Notes: a model not told the origin generated them from the sequence alone. 64,000 bases of DNA from Pseudomonadota bacterium (GCA_023422775.1 JAFAGM010000019.1:69734-133733), one strand, 5' to 3'. Shown: positions 34,798 through 45,139, numbered from the stretch's first letter. Numbers and translations: made by a program.

Positions 34798-37700
34798 TCA
34801 GAGACCGAGATTCGCGCTGGTCAGATTATGATGACCTGCGATCTCGATCGTGAAGTCGGCATCGCCGTTACCGTCGATGTTGCCCTGGAGAACCGTAACG
34901 TCGCCGTCGGCGCGGGTCTCAAGCGTCACTCCGAGCTGCCCTGCCGCCGTGGGTGCACCGCTGACAAGCGTGAAGCTCTGGTCGCCGGCCGTGCCGATAT
35001 TGGCATCGATAGCAGTCAGGTCGATCCGGTCGCCGGGTTCGAAGGTGACGATAGTATCGCCGTTGGCGGCCACGGTTGACGTGAACTTGAAGGTGTCACT
35101 ACCGGCACCGCCGTTGATCACGTTGACTGCATTGCTGGCGGTGATGGTGTCGTTGCCGGATCCGGTATTGACGTTCTCAATTCCCCAGATCGTGTCGTTA
35201 CCCGTCTGGGAGCTCGACGCCGTTCCGTTGGACAACGCACCCGATCCGAGGTTGACGGTGACGTTCGCGGTCGCCGCCGACATATCGAGAGTATCAATGC
35301 CGGTGCCGCCACCGCCTTCGTCGCCGAAGTAGACGTCGTTGCCGTCGCCGATTTCCGCTACGAACAGGTCGTCCCCGGCGCCGCCGAACACCGCATCGTC
35401 ACCCGCCCCGGCGGTGATCATGTCGTTGCCCTGATCGCCGAAGATGCGATCCGCTCCGGCATCGCCGTAGACGATGTCGTTGTCCGCGCCGGCAAGCACC
35501 TGGTCGTCGCCTGCGCCGGCGAAGATCACGTCCCGGCCTGCTCCGCCACTGACGAAATCGCCGCCTTCCCCGGCCGAGATCACATCGGCCCCGGCATCGC
35601 CCATGGCAACGTCATCTCCGGCAAAGGCGATGATGTTGTCGTCACCGGCCGTCCCCATCAGCACATCCGCCTGAGGCGTTCCGATCTTCGGCGCGCCCGC
35701 CGCCGGCGGCGTGGTTTCCTCATCCACCGCACCACCGATCTGCGGGCCATCACCACTCGCGACGTACGAGATGCTGTGGTTCCCGTTCGTCAGGGTGGTC
35801 ACACCGTTGGTAACGGTCTGGACGTAGTCATCGATCGTCTCGCCATCCGGCAGTTCGATGACATCCTGCGGCCGCATCGCGCCGACGATGGTATCGTTGC
35901 CGCCGTTGGAGCGGAAGACGATGCGATGGGCAGAGTCGAGCGACGAGATGTCGATCGTATCATCGCCGGCGTTGCCGTCGATGGTGATGGTGCTGAAGTT
36001 GAGGCTGGTAACGGTGAAGTCGCCGATCACCTGGATGGTGTCGCCGTTGCTCGTCCCTCCATCCGGCTGCGTCGGATTGTTACCGGTATTGCTGGTGGTG
36101 TTGAGCGTGTTGACGGTGATCTCTTCGATATTGTCGAGTTCGGCGATGATCGTCGTGGTCAGGCCAACCGTTCGGGTGATCACGATCTCCGTGTCAACCC
36201 CGGAAACCGCTATACCTGCGGCGAGCGCCGCCGCCCTGGCATAGATGCGGAACGTCTCTGTCTCGGTCGCCCGTCCATTCACAGTGAAGGTATCGGCGCC
36301 CCCCGCCTCGCCATTGACCATGTCGAAGCCGTCGGTGTCGCCGGCCCCGTTGGCATTCCAGGTGATCGTGTCGTTGCCGGTGCCAGCGAGGATCACGTCG
36401 TTGCCGAGGCCGCCATTGATGGTGTCGCCGCTGTCGCCGGCACTGATGTGGTCATTACCACCGCCACCGGTGATCGTGTTGGCCCCCCCGTTGCCGATGA
36501 TGATCTCGCTAGAACCGGTGCCGGCGATACCCGTGGTCGTGACACGGTTGACGGTGACGGTCGCTGGATCGGTGGCCGTCCCGTCGCTGCCAGTGTAAGT
36601 GAACGTGCCACCCGACGTGGCATTGTCAGTGAGGGTGATGACGCCGGCTCCCAGCGTGGGACCTGACGCGAGACCGGAGGCGCCGCCAACTACGGCGATG
36701 GTGACGGCCTGTCCCTCGGGATCCGTGTCGTTGGCGAGCAGGGCCGCCTGCGAGATCGAGATTGTGGCGCCCGCCGCCACGTTCGTGATCACGGTGTCGT
36801 TGTTGGCAGAGGGCGCATCGTTCTGCGCCACTACCGTAATCGTCGTTGTGGCGACCGCGCTGTCGAGAAGGCCATCATTGACGGTGACCTGCAGGATGCG
36901 TGCCGCAGGGTCCGGATTCTGCGAGGTGTTGTTGTAGCGCACCTGGTTTATAGCCGTCTGGTAACTCGCCGGCGATGCGTTGCCGGTGAGAGTCAGGGTG
37001 ATCTGGCCGGCAACGCTGACGTCAACCGCGGAGGTAATACCGCCTGGCAAGGTACCTGCCACGGAGAGGACATCACCCGCGCTGGCATTGGTAAGCACGA
37101 CACGAGCCGAATTGATGGTCGGTCCGTCATCGGTGATCACCGTGCCGAGGGCAATTGCAATGGGCCCCGCATCTTCGGTGAAAGTGGTCTCGTAGTTATT
37201 CCCGGGCCCGCCCGGAACCGGCGTAATCGTGTCGATTTCGGTCTGGATGTTGACGTTGTCTATGAAGAAGTTCTCGCCTGCTTCATAGGTGCCCTGTGCG
37301 CGGAAGCGGATTTGCGTATTCGCCCCGATCAGCGCGGTGGGCAGTTGGATGGAGAAGTCGTCGGTCACATCGCCGCCGAGCGTTGTCAGTGCGGTCCATG
37401 CTCCGGTCGTGCTGTTGCGTGCTTCGAGCACCACGTTCTCGCCGCCGTCGAGATCGTCGGCCTGGTAGTCAAAGGACAGAGTGGCTCTGGTGACACCCGC
37501 AAGGTTGACGGCACGGGCAATGATTTCATTGCCATCAGTTCCCTGGATGAATTGCAGTCTGCCGCCAGCGACGCTCACGTCTCCGCCGGTAGCACCGCCG
37601 GTATCGTTGGTTTCGGTCCAGTTCCCGTTCCAGTTCGAAGCGCCATTATTGTTGGTATAGGCGTTGGCGCCGAACTGGTCGCGGTAGGCCTGCGCCACCG

Positions 37701-40700
37701 TTGCGGTGGTTGTGGTGGTGCTGGGACCGTGCAGGTCCAGCGTCGGCACCTGCAGCAGGATATCCTGGTCGGCGAAGTCGAGCACTTCGACATTGCGGAC
37801 GGTATCCGTGCCGTCGGTCGCCAGCCCGCCTGTATGGGCCACGGTGATGGTGCCATTCGGGTTGAAGGTAATGTCGTACTCGTCCAGGTTTCCGGAAAAC
37901 ACCGCCCGATCGACATCGGCGATCCCGTCGCTGTCGACGTCGTCGTTGCTGTTCCTGATCGTCCGCACGATGCCCAACTGGCCCGGATTGATCGAGCCGT
38001 TGAACATGCTGGCGGCGAGCGTCGTCATCGACTTGTGCAGGGCGATCGGCGGGCCGGCATGCTCGGAATCGCCGGGGGCGAAGACGCCGATCTGAACGTC
38101 CAGGTACTTGTCGCCATCGATGATGTCGTCACCGGCATTGCCAGTGATCTCGTCGCTGCCGTCGCCGCCCAGGATGATATCTCCACCATCAAAGGAAGTG
38201 ACGCCGTCCCCAAGAACCTCCTGCAGGCCAGCGATCAGAGCGATACCTTCCTCGGTCAGCGCGCTGCCGCGGAACCCTGTGGTGCCGCCGGCAGACAATG
38301 GCGCGCGATCCGCGGCCACATCTTCGGTGCCCTTCAGCACGTCGTTGAACCTGGTGCCGGAGAGCCCTTCCACCGACTCGTACTCGTCGAGGGCGGCGTT
38401 CTGCGGCAACACCGGAGCCTCGTCGAAGACGATCGGGATGGACAGGTCGGCGTTCACGCCGAGCAGGTTGTCCTTGTAGGTCGCCCAGTCGAAACCGGAC
38501 ATGCCGACCATCTTGCCGCGGCCGGCGCTGCCGACCATGATGTCGTCGCCGCCCTCGCCGATGAACTCGTCGAAGCCGCCGTCGCCCAGGAACACGTCGT
38601 GTCCGTCGATGCCGTCGTGGGCAAAGATTTCGTCGAAATTGTCGCCCGGGGCGCCGTCGAAGGTGCCGGTTTCGATCCAGTCGTTGCCCTCGTTGCCAAG
38701 GATGCGCTCGGCGTTCTTGTTACCGAAGATGAAGTCGTTGCCTTCGCCGGCGAAGACCTCCGACCCCTCGTCGGTCCCAAGGAAGATGAAATCCTGCCCA
38801 GCCCCGCCAAGAACCAGGTCGAGGCCCGGACCGGCGTGGACCACGTCGTTGCCGCTGCCGGCCTTGATGTTGTCGTCGCCTCCGGAATCCTTGATGATGT
38901 CATCGCCGTCGCCGCCATTGATAATGTCGTTGCCGAAACCACCTTCGAGGTTGTCGTTGCCGCCATCGCCGAACAGCGTGTCGTCGCCGATACCCGCGAT
39001 GATGATGTCGGCCGCGTCGGTGCCGCCGAGGACGACGTGGTCACCGCCGGTGTAGCGCAGATAATTGGCGTCCGTCCCCGGCGTGGCCGGGTTGTTCCGA
39101 ACCACCAACGGGGTGAGGATGCCGCCACCTTGCGGGTCGCCGCCTTCCAGGTCGCCATCGCCATCCAGATCGTTGAACTGGCGGGTCGGGTCGACCTCGA
39201 GGATCAGGCCCGGTGTCGAGAACACGTCGGACGGCAGGTGGGTCGCATCGGTGTTGCGCATGATCATGGATGCGAAGGAGTTGTTCTCCATCTCGCCGAA
39301 CAGGTGCAGGCCGTCGAGGCGCTGCAGGTAGTAGAAACGGTCGCCGCTCTGCAGATTCTCCATCTGCACTTCGAACACGAAGTTGAAGGTGGAGCCGAGC
39401 ATGCCGCCGAATGGCATGATCTCTTCGGCCAGGCCGCCGATCCAGAGATCGACGTTCTCGAGTCCGCCCAGATCAGTGGCATAGGCGCCGATACCGTTGA
39501 GGAAATCACTGGCATCCGCCGGCGCCGCAATCGTGCGCTCGTCGATGCCGTCGCCGTCGATGTCGACACCCTGCGGAGTTCCGAAGATGATGGCCATCGC
39601 AGCCGCCCGCTTGCCGACGACCGTGGCTTCCGCCTCGATCAGGTCATGCGAGCCATAGGCAGCAATGAAGTTGATGATCGATGCTTCGTGCTTGAGGTGT
39701 CCCGCGTAGTCGATCCAGCTCGTATAGGGCGCGAGCCGGACGTCCTGGGCGGTCGCCTCGAAGAAGGTGCGGCGCGCTTCGTTGAGCGAGGGCACGCCGG
39801 TGTCACGGCCGCGAGCCAGGTTGATCGTCGCGAGGTCGAGCGGCAGGCCGAGCAGGTTGTTGCGCAGCGCGCTGGTCACGAACTCGTCGATCTCGTTGCC
39901 GACCTGGCGGGTCATGCCGCGGATGATGGCGCCGGCGGCGACATCATCTTCGATCGTGCCACCAGGGCCGGTAAAGGCCGTGGGATTCAGGAACCCCTGG
40001 ATCAGGCTGATGTGGTTGGGCGCGAAGTTCGGATCGAATTGATCGATCGACTCGGTCAGCATCGAGTGGCCGAAGCGGTAGACCACATGCGCGAACTCGG
40101 CGACGATCGAGGGATCCATGGTCGTGTCGAAGCCATCGGGCACCAGGAAGGCGTTGATGGTCGGCTGCACCTTGCGGGCGAACTCCTCGAACACGAGATG
40201 CTGGTACTGCATTTCGGTGCCGAACTTGGCGGCCTGAAACAGCCGTTCGCCGTCCCAGATCAGGTTGACCGCGCTTGCCGGAACGCTCGTTACATCGACT
40301 GCCAGCCATTCGTTGAGGAACGCTACCGCCTCGGCCTCGGAGGCGCCGCCATCGAGCATGGCCTGGGCGTCGGCAAAAGCGACTTCCTTGGTATGCTCGA
40401 CGAGCCGGTTGTGCTCCGAATGGAACACGTGGTGGACGGCGGTCAGGCCGATATTCTCGTTGGCGCGGCCGTCGCCGGCGATGAAGTGCGCGTCGAGCAA
40501 TTCGTTGTCGTACACCCCGTCCACGGGAATGTTGCCGCCGATTTCAGTGTCGCCATCGGCGAGACCGTCCGGCGTCGCGCCATGCGCGATGTCGGCGAGG
40601 AAGGCGTGATTGGTAAAGACCGAGCGCACCGGAACTTCGGGCGCGACCGTGCCGAAGACGTTGTGCGGATCGACCGGATTGTCGGGGTTACCCTCGATGA

Positions 40701-42081
40701 CCACGTCGTCAGACGTGTTGGGGATGCCATCGGCGCCGATGCCGATGATCAACTGCGGGAAGCCATTCTCGCCCGGAATGAAGTTGCCATAGGGATCTGT
40801 CCGCATCAGCGGCACCGCTGCAACATCCTGGTCGGTCAGCTGGATCCCGAGGATAGTGGCCGCCTGTGTCTTCAGTTCGGCCCAGGTCGCCATCCCACCG
40901 TTGGCGCCTTCGATGAGCTTGCCGGTCGCCACCGGACCGTCCGGCGTCGACACGTACTGGCGCAGGAAGAGCTGATGCGAGGGATGCGAGGCATAGGTCT
41001 GGTTCTGGTCGACGAATGACGTGGTCGTATTGACCGGACGGCCATCGTCCAGGCTTTCGTCCACTCCGATGGTGGTGGGATCGTCACCGAGGTAGCCATC
41101 CGCCCCCGGCGACGTCGTGGCGCGCGTCAGCACCATGAAATTGGTGTTGCTGCCTTCGACATAAAGCGGGTCATCGGGCTGCAGCGGAATCATCACCGTG
41201 CCGTTGCCGCCCTTGTTGACGAGATCGAGTCCGTGATCGAAGAACTGGCCGAACAGCGTGAACCATGAGTTGAACGGAGCCGACAGACCCTCGTCGGGCG
41301 CAGTATTGGGGATGTGAAGGTTGGCGCCATCAAGCGTAATGCCATTGGCAGCGAGGATCTCGGTGAGCCCGCCGGGCACGTCCGCGGCGGCGGCGAGCGC
41401 GTCTTGAGCAGCGGCCAGCTCAGCATTGGCCGTCGCCAATGCCGCCTGAAGCGTTGCGTTTCCCGGGTTGGCAGCGGCAGCGGCGGCGGCTGACGCCTGC
41501 TCTCGCGCCGCTTCCGCAACATCGATGAACAGGGGGCGCAGCGGCGCATAGGCGTCCGAAATCTGTCCGGTGATGACCAGGCCGGGATCGTCGACGCCGG
41601 CATTCTGCAGCGCGGTCAGGATGGCCGATGGGTTGCCCAGCGTCTGGTCGACGATGAGATTGGAAATGATACGAATCGAAGGGTCGATGACGTCGCCCGG
41701 CGTGGCGTTGGGTCCCGGTCCATCCACGTCGTTACCGGGGGTGTAGGGCATCTGAACCGGCACCGGAGCCATCGGCCCATCGCCGTCGAAATCGACCATC
41801 GCGGTCGCGGTGCGGTATTCAGGCGGCATCAATTCGGGGAACTCGCGATCCGCGGCACCCCATTGCTCCTGACCCGGCAGCAGGTGGTTGTAGGACCCGT
41901 CGACCGTTCGTAGCCCCCAGGCGATGTTGTACGAGGGGATCGATGCGGGATTGCCACTCGTGCTCGTCCCGAACAGCGGCGCGCCCGCCGTTCCGTTGCT
42001 TTGCAGGTAAAGGGCATGGTCCTCGGCAATCTTGATCTGCTTCAGGATGAATTCCAGATCGCTTTTGATATAGACAACCAT
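34798..42081 (-). CDS. Secreted animal-type haem peroxidase with RTX repeats
   Basis: A 2427-residue secreted protein. Residues about 20-960 are an animal haem peroxidase (myeloperoxidase/peroxinectin superfamily): distal His283 in FGQFFDHGLDL, proximal His672 in YRFGHSMLTES, and NLARGRDTGVPSLNEAR near 755. RTX blocks follow (about 1017-1187 and 1290-1327), then a jelly-roll-like domain (about 1465-1620), cadherin-like repeats (1630-1850), more RTX (1855-1905 and 2135-2250) and a serralysin-like C-terminal region ending IEIAGHHNLTSANLGL. There is no N-terminal signal, as expected for type I export. Architecture resembles Mn(II)-oxidising peroxidases of the MopA type in Aurantimonas and Erythrobacter; Mn oxidation here is inference. 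First gene of the secretion operon; GAGGG precedes the ATG. Confidence 0.92.
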   Translation of the reverse strand: MVVYIKSDLEFILKQIKIAEDHALYLQSNGTAGAPLFGTSTSGNPASIPSYNIAWGLRTVDGSYNHLLPGQEQWGAADREFPELMPPEYRTATAMVDFDGDGPMAPVPVQMPYTPGNDVDGPGPNATPGDVIDPSIRIISNLIVDQTLGNPSAILTALQNAGVDDPGLVITGQISDAYAPLRPLFIDVAEAAREQASAAAAAAANPGNATLQAALATANAELAAAQDALAAAADVPGGLTEILAANGITLDGANLHIPNTAPDEGLSAPFNSWFTLFGQFFDHGLDLVNKGGNGTVMIPLQPDDPLYVEGSNTNFMVLTRATTSPGADGYLGDDPTTIGVDESLDDGRPVNTTTSFVDQNQTYASHPSHQLFLRQYVSTPDGPVATGKLIEGANGGMATWAELKTQAATILGIQLTDQDVAAVPLMRTDPYGNFIPGENGFPQLIIGIGADGIPNTSDDVVIEGNPDNPVDPHNVFGTVAPEVPVRSVFTNHAFLADIAHGATPDGLADGDTEIGGNIPVDGVYDNELLDAHFIAGDGRANENIGLTAVHHVFHSEHNRLVEHTKEVAFADAQAMLDGGASEAEAVAFLNEWLAVDVTSVPASAVNLIWDGERLFQAAKFGTEMQYQHLVFEEFARKVQPTINAFLVPDGFDTTMDPSIVAEFAHVVYRFGHSMLTESIDQFDPNFAPNHISLIQGFLNPTAFTGPGGTIEDDVAAGAIIRGMTRQVGNEIDEFVTSALRNNLLGLPLDLATINLARGRDTGVPSLNEARRTFFEATAQDVRLAPYTSWIDYAGHLKHEASIINFIAAYGSHDLIEAEATVVGKRAAAMAIIFGTPQGVDIDGDGIDERTIAAPADASDFLNGIGAYATDLGGLENVDLWIGGLAEEIMPFGGMLGSTFNFVFEVQMENLQSGDRFYYLQRLDGLHLFGEMENNSFASMIMRNTDATHLPSDVFSTPGLILEVDPTRQFNDLDGDGDLEGGDPQGGGILTPLVVRNNPATPGTDANYLRYTGGDHVVLGGTDAADIIIAGIGDDTLFGDGGNDNLEGGFGNDIINGGDGDDIIKDSGGDDNIKAGSGNDVVHAGPGLDLVLGGAGQDFIFLGTDEGSEVFAGEGNDFIFGNKNAERILGNEGNDWIETGTFDGAPGDNFDEIFAHDGIDGHDVFLGDGGFDEFIGEGGDDIMVGSAGRGKMVGMSGFDWATYKDNLLGVNADLSIPIVFDEAPVLPQNAALDEYESVEGLSGTRFNDVLKGTEDVAADRAPLSAGGTTGFRGSALTEEGIALIAGLQEVLGDGVTSFDGGDIILGGDGSDEITGNAGDDIIDGDKYLDVQIGVFAPGDSEHAGPPIALHKSMTTLAASMFNGSINPGQLGIVRTIRNSNDDVDSDGIADVDRAVFSGNLDEYDITFNPNGTITVAHTGGLATDGTDTVRNVEVLDFADQDILLQVPTLDLHGPSTTTTTATVAQAYRDQFGANAYTNNNGASNWNGNWTETNDTGGATGGDVSVAGGRLQFIQGTDGNEIIARAVNLAGVTRATLSFDYQADDLDGGENVVLEARNSTTGAWTALTTLGGDVTDDFSIQLPTALIGANTQIRFRAQGTYEAGENFFIDNVNIQTEIDTITPVPGGPGNNYETTFTEDAGPIAIALGTVITDDGPTINSARVVLTNASAGDVLSVAGTLPGGITSAVDVSVAGQITLTLTGNASPASYQTAINQVRYNNTSQNPDPAARILQVTVNDGLLDSAVATTTITVVAQNDAPSANNDTVITNVAAGATISISQAALLANDTDPEGQAVTIAVVGGASGLASGPTLGAGVITLTDNATSGGTFTYTGSDGTATDPATVTVNRVTTTGIAGTGSSEIIIGNGGANTITGGGGNDHISAGDSGDTINGGLGNDVILAGTGNDTITWNANGAGDTDGFDMVNGEAGGADTFTVNGRATETETFRIYARAAALAAGIAVSGVDTEIVITRTVGLTTTIIAELDNIEEITVNTLNTTSNTGNNPTQPDGGTSNGDTIQVIGDFTVTSLNFSTITIDGNAGDDTIDISSLDSAHRIVFRSNGGNDTIVGAMRPQDVIELPDGETIDDYVQTVTNGVTTLTNGNHSISYVASGDGPQIGGAVDEETTPPAAGAPKIGTPQADVLMGTAGDDNIIAFAGDDVAMGDAGADVISAGEGGDFVSGGAGRDVIFAGAGDDQVLAGADNDIVYGDAGADRIFGDQGNDMITAGAGDDAVFGGAGDDLFVAEIGDGNDVYFGDEGGGGTGIDTLDMSAATANVTVNLGSGALSNGTASSSQTGNDTIWGIENVNTGSGNDTITASNAVNVINGGAGSDTFKFTSTVAANGDTIVTFEPGDRIDLTAIDANIGTAGDQSFTLVSGAPTAAGQLGVTLETRADGDVTVLQGNIDGNGDADFTIEIAGHHNLTSANLGL

Positions 42082-42300
42082 GACACCCTCACCTGTTGGA
42101 CCGGATCGCGACCGCGACCGGGTTGCTGAAGTTCAAATTGATCATGAATCTGGTGCGCGGATCTGCATCGACGCCGCTGCCCGAAATGCCGCAACGGTCT
42201 TGACCGCAGGTTGAACTCGATCTCGCCCCTGTCGACCGTCTCGTGGTCATGGCAACTCATCCAGCCCGATCGCGCTCGGTCTCTCGCATGACGCCAACAC

Positions 42301-42454
42301 CGTGGCTCACGCTGCAGCGAGACCTGCTCCAGGATGCCATCTGAGACTGTTCGGAAGGCGCCGCTAAGGGGACAAGGTCCCGCAAAGCGCAAGGCTCAAG
42401 GTCCCGGGCGAACGAGGAGAAAGGTCCCGATGGAAATCGGGACCAAGGTCCCGA
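42301..42454 (+). repeat. Dispersed hairpin repeat, copy 1
   Basis: About 154 bp that match 46875-47029 base for base over most of their length, in the same orientation. Two hairpins are visible: GGGAC-AAG-GTCCC (42369-42381) and GGTCCCGAT-GGAA-ATCGGGACC (42423-42444). It lies in the 550-bp gap between the divergent peroxidase and kinase genes. Short frames cross it on both strands but none has a family match. Confidence 0.65.
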
Positions 42455-42580
42455 GACTTCGCCTGGCTGAGGTGCTCGTCGGCGACGGCACCGGCACCGT
42501 TGGCAGGCTTCACGCCCAGGGCTCGTCGTCGCGCCTGGATGCACTACCCTCGGCAGGGCAGTGCCGTTCTTTGTACTAAA

Positions 42581-42586
42581 TTGACA
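42581..42586 (+). promoter_or_regulatory. Candidate -35 element upstream of kinase
   Basis: A consensus TTGACA lies 80 bp before the kinase ATG in an AT-rich stretch. The -10 region is unclear (TACTTT at 42601, spacing short), so the assignment is weak. Confidence 0.25.
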
Positions 42587-42665
42587 AGCGACAAAAACAA
42601 TACTTTGTTGAGCTGCACCGTATTCTCCGACGTTGTTCGTTGCGCTTTCGCAAAGACACAAAACA

Positions 42666-44069
42666 ATGATTGGGCGATCTGGCAAGATCGGCACCGGGAC
42701 TACCTCGCTTGCCCGCAAATTTGTCCTGGCGGCGACCGCAACGATAGCCGTCTCGATGGGATTGCTGTCGCTGGCAATCTCGCAACGGATCGAGGCCAGC
42801 ATGATGCAGGCGGCTGCCGACGAAGGCGCTCGCTTCATCCAGGTCTTTCTCGAGCCGATCGCTCAAGACCTCGCCACCTCCCGGAGCCTTTCCTCCGATA
42901 ATATGAAGAAGCTGGATGATTTGGCTGCGGAAAAGCCTGGAGACTACCTGACCCTGGTCAAGATCTGGCTGCCGGACGCCACGCTGGTGTACTCGACCAA
43001 TAGGGAATCCATCGGCCGGCGATTCCCGTCGCGTCACATCACCTCAGCTCTGAAAGGCAAGGCGACCAGCGAGTTTGATTATCTGGAAGACCCCGAAAAC
43101 GCTGCCGACAAACACCTGCATACTCCGCTGATCGAAATTTATGCGCCACTGTTCCGTACAGGGACGCAGGAAGTCATCGCCGTCGGAGAGGTGTACACCG
43201 ATGGCAGGGAGCTTGCGGCGGACCTCGCTTCGATCAGGCTGACATCAGCCGCAATCGTCGGCGCCGTCACCGCTCCCATGATGCTGATACTGTTCCTGAT
43301 GGTCCGTAGCGCGTCAAACCTGGTCAACCGGTACCAGTCGAATCTCATACAGAATATGCTGGAAGCCAAACGCCTTGCCGTACAGAATGACAGGTTGCGC
43401 CGCCTGGCAAACGATGCACGCTTGCAAGCCGCGGACTCCAACGAAGAACTCCTCGCCCGGATTGGGCAGGATCTGCACGACGGACCGATCCAACTCGTCA
43501 GCCTGTTGATGCTCAAGGTGACCGAGCCCACGTCCACGAAGCGGCCTGAGGCCGGACGCAGCGACACGCCCGATCCCACCATTGAACGTCTGACACGACG
43601 AATATTGACTGAGCTCCGCAATATCTCAATCGGACTAGTATTGCCCGAACTGGAGGGATTCACGCCAAGTGAAATCATCCGGCATGCGGTGCAAAACCAT
43701 GAGGAGGCGACGGGGACGAAGGTCTGCAGCCAAATCGGCGACCTGCCCGCAAATCTCACGCGGGCAATCACCTTGTGCCTGTACCGGATCGCGCAGGAAG
43801 GACTGAACAACGCTTTTCATCATGGAAAAGCGATCGAGCAACACGTCGAGGTTCGAACTGAAGAGCAATCAATCATCATCGTCGTCAGCGACAAAGGTCC
43901 GGGAGTCGTCGATAGCCGTCGCCAGAGCCGCCCGACCAGAACCGGACTTGGCATCGCAGGCCTGCGAAATCGCGTCGAAGCGCTCCAGGGCACCTTTGAG
44001 CTGACATCCCGGCGCGGCCATGGAACCCAAATTCAAGCGAGACTGCCGATTACCTTAAGCTCCAACTAG
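42666..44069 (+). CDS. Membrane sensor histidine kinase, NarL type
   Basis: A 467-residue kinase. TM1 (VLAATATIAVSMGLLSLAIS) and TM2 (IVGAVTAPMMLILFLMV) flank a periplasmic sensor domain of about 150 residues (residues about 40-190). A coiled linker leads to an HisKA_3 domain with ARIGQDLHDGPIQ (phospho-acceptor H271), then an HATPase domain with AQEGLNNAFHHG (N box), VSDKGPGV and GLGIAGLRNRV. The response regulator gene 245 bp downstream on the same strand is the likely partner. ATG 42666 was used; a TTG 11 codons upstream is possible. What the periplasmic domain senses is unknown. Confidence 0.88.
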   Translation: MIGRSGKIGTGTTSLARKFVLAATATIAVSMGLLSLAISQRIEASMMQAAADEGARFIQVFLEPIAQDLATSRSLSSDNMKKLDDLAAEKPGDYLTLVKIWLPDATLVYSTNRESIGRRFPSRHITSALKGKATSEFDYLEDPENAADKHLHTPLIEIYAPLFRTGTQEVIAVGEVYTDGRELAADLASIRLTSAAIVGAVTAPMMLILFLMVRSASNLVNRYQSNLIQNMLEAKRLAVQNDRLRRLANDARLQAADSNEELLARIGQDLHDGPIQLVSLLMLKVTEPTSTKRPEAGRSDTPDPTIERLTRRILTELRNISIGLVLPELEGFTPSEIIRHAVQNHEEATGTKVCSQIGDLPANLTRAITLCLYRIAQEGLNNAFHHGKAIEQHVEVRTEEQSIIIVVSDKGPGVVDSRRQSRPTRTGLGIAGLRNRVEALQGTFELTSRRGHGTQIQARLPITLSSN

Positions 44070-44136
44070 ACGTGGACTTTTACCGCCAAATCAAGGTATT
44101 TGCTGCGTTGCCAAAAACAGGCCAAAAACAGGCAAT

Positions 44137-44151
44137 GTAACCTCTGGTTAC
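44137..44151. promoter_or_regulatory. GTAACC-TCT-GGTTAC inverted repeat
   Basis: A perfect 6-bp inverted repeat with a 3-bp spacer in the AT-rich gap before the response regulator; a further half-site GGTTAC lies at 44268-44273. Just upstream, CCAAAAACAGG occurs twice in tandem (44111-44132). A good candidate for an autoregulatory operator. Confidence 0.35.
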
Positions 44152-44314
44152 CGCAGGATTACGAGGCAGGACTTGACGGAGCACCGCGCGACTTCCGCAA
44201 CCCGTTAATGGTGTATGAACGTCAACATTTACATTTGCCGTTTGATGGAGCAAACTATCCTCAGTTAGGTTACAGAATTTTTTGTTGCGTCCATTTTGGT
44301 GTTGGAGGCCTATT

Positions 44315-45001
44315 GTGGTTTCCGTTGCCGTTGTTGATGACCATCCCTTGCTGATTGAAGGCATCATCGCGCTGTTTTCACGCGCGCGGGACCTCGAGAT
44401 AACATCGACCGGTTCGTCGGCGAAAGACATCATCGACATTTCGTCGCGCTTTCGCCCTGACGTCATCATCGTCGATCTGAATATGGCAGGCGATGTCTAC
44501 GGCGCCATTGCAGCGTCGGTCAGCATCTCACCGAACACGAAGATTGTGGCGTTCACGGCCGCGACCGGCGTGGAGTCTGCCATTCGCGCGCTCGATGCCG
44601 GCGCAAACGGATACGTCCGGAAAGGTAGCAGCGCGCAAGAGCTGCTCCAGGCTGTCGAAGCGGTTCGCCACGGCGAGACTTACATTACCCAAAGTTTTGC
44701 GAACCAGGTCATCGCCGGCCTGCGTAATGCGTCGCTGCGAAGAATCGCAGCGGAAGCGGTGAGATTCAGCATCCGCGAAGATCAGATCGTTCGACTGCTG
44801 TTGCGTGGAAAAACCAACAAGGAAATCGCCACCGCGCTGAACATCAGCGAGAAGACCGTCAAGAACTACATGACGATTTTGATGCAAAAACTCAATGCAC
44901 GGAATCGCCTTGAGGTTGTCATTGCGGCACAGGCGTTTACCGAGCGTGAACTGGACGATACTAACCGCAGTTCACAGTCGGGGCGGCGTCAAATCTCCTG
45001 A
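44315..45001 (+). CDS. LuxR/NarL-type response regulator, canonical receiver
   Basis: A 228-residue regulator. The receiver has acidic pair D8/D9, phospho-acceptor D54 (IIVDLNMAG), Thr in VAFTAATG and Lys in YVRKGSS, so it should be phosphorylated. The HTH is NKEIATALNISEKTVKNYMT. A GTG start at 44315 was chosen because GGAGG lies 6 bp upstream and the receiver fold begins immediately. It is the nearest regulator to the membrane kinase and its probable target. It is related over its whole length to the convergent regulator at 45140-45793. Confidence 0.88.
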   Translation: MVSVAVVDDHPLLIEGIIALFSRARDLEITSTGSSAKDIIDISSRFRPDVIIVDLNMAGDVYGAIAASVSISPNTKIVAFTAATGVESAIRALDAGANGYVRKGSSAQELLQAVEAVRHGETYITQSFANQVIAGLRNASLRRIAAEAVRFSIREDQIVRLLLRGKTNKEIATALNISEKTVKNYMTILMQKLNARNRLEVVIAAQAFTERELDDTNRSSQSGRRQIS

Positions 45002-45139
45002 CCTCTGGCCGGCGTGCGGACCTCTTACACCGCCGGCCTGCGATCATCGGGAATTTCACGTTTGGCCGCATGTGTGCGCTCGCGACAGCTATCGCCAGCC
45101 AAATCTGCACAGGACGGTACGTGAGCTAGTATGGCGCGG

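Noticed and set aside
37312..41019. Very long plus-strand frame (1235 codons) opposite the peroxidase gene, with another at 35776-36666
   Set aside because: It is the antisense of a gene with clear peroxidase and RTX motifs; the repeated Gly/Asp codons and high GC leave the opposite strand free of stops. Translation has no family features.
42334..42579. Possible small genes across the dispersed repeat (both strands)
   Set aside because: Low-complexity basic or Ser/Arg-rich translations; hairpin pairing rather than codons is conserved between the two copies.
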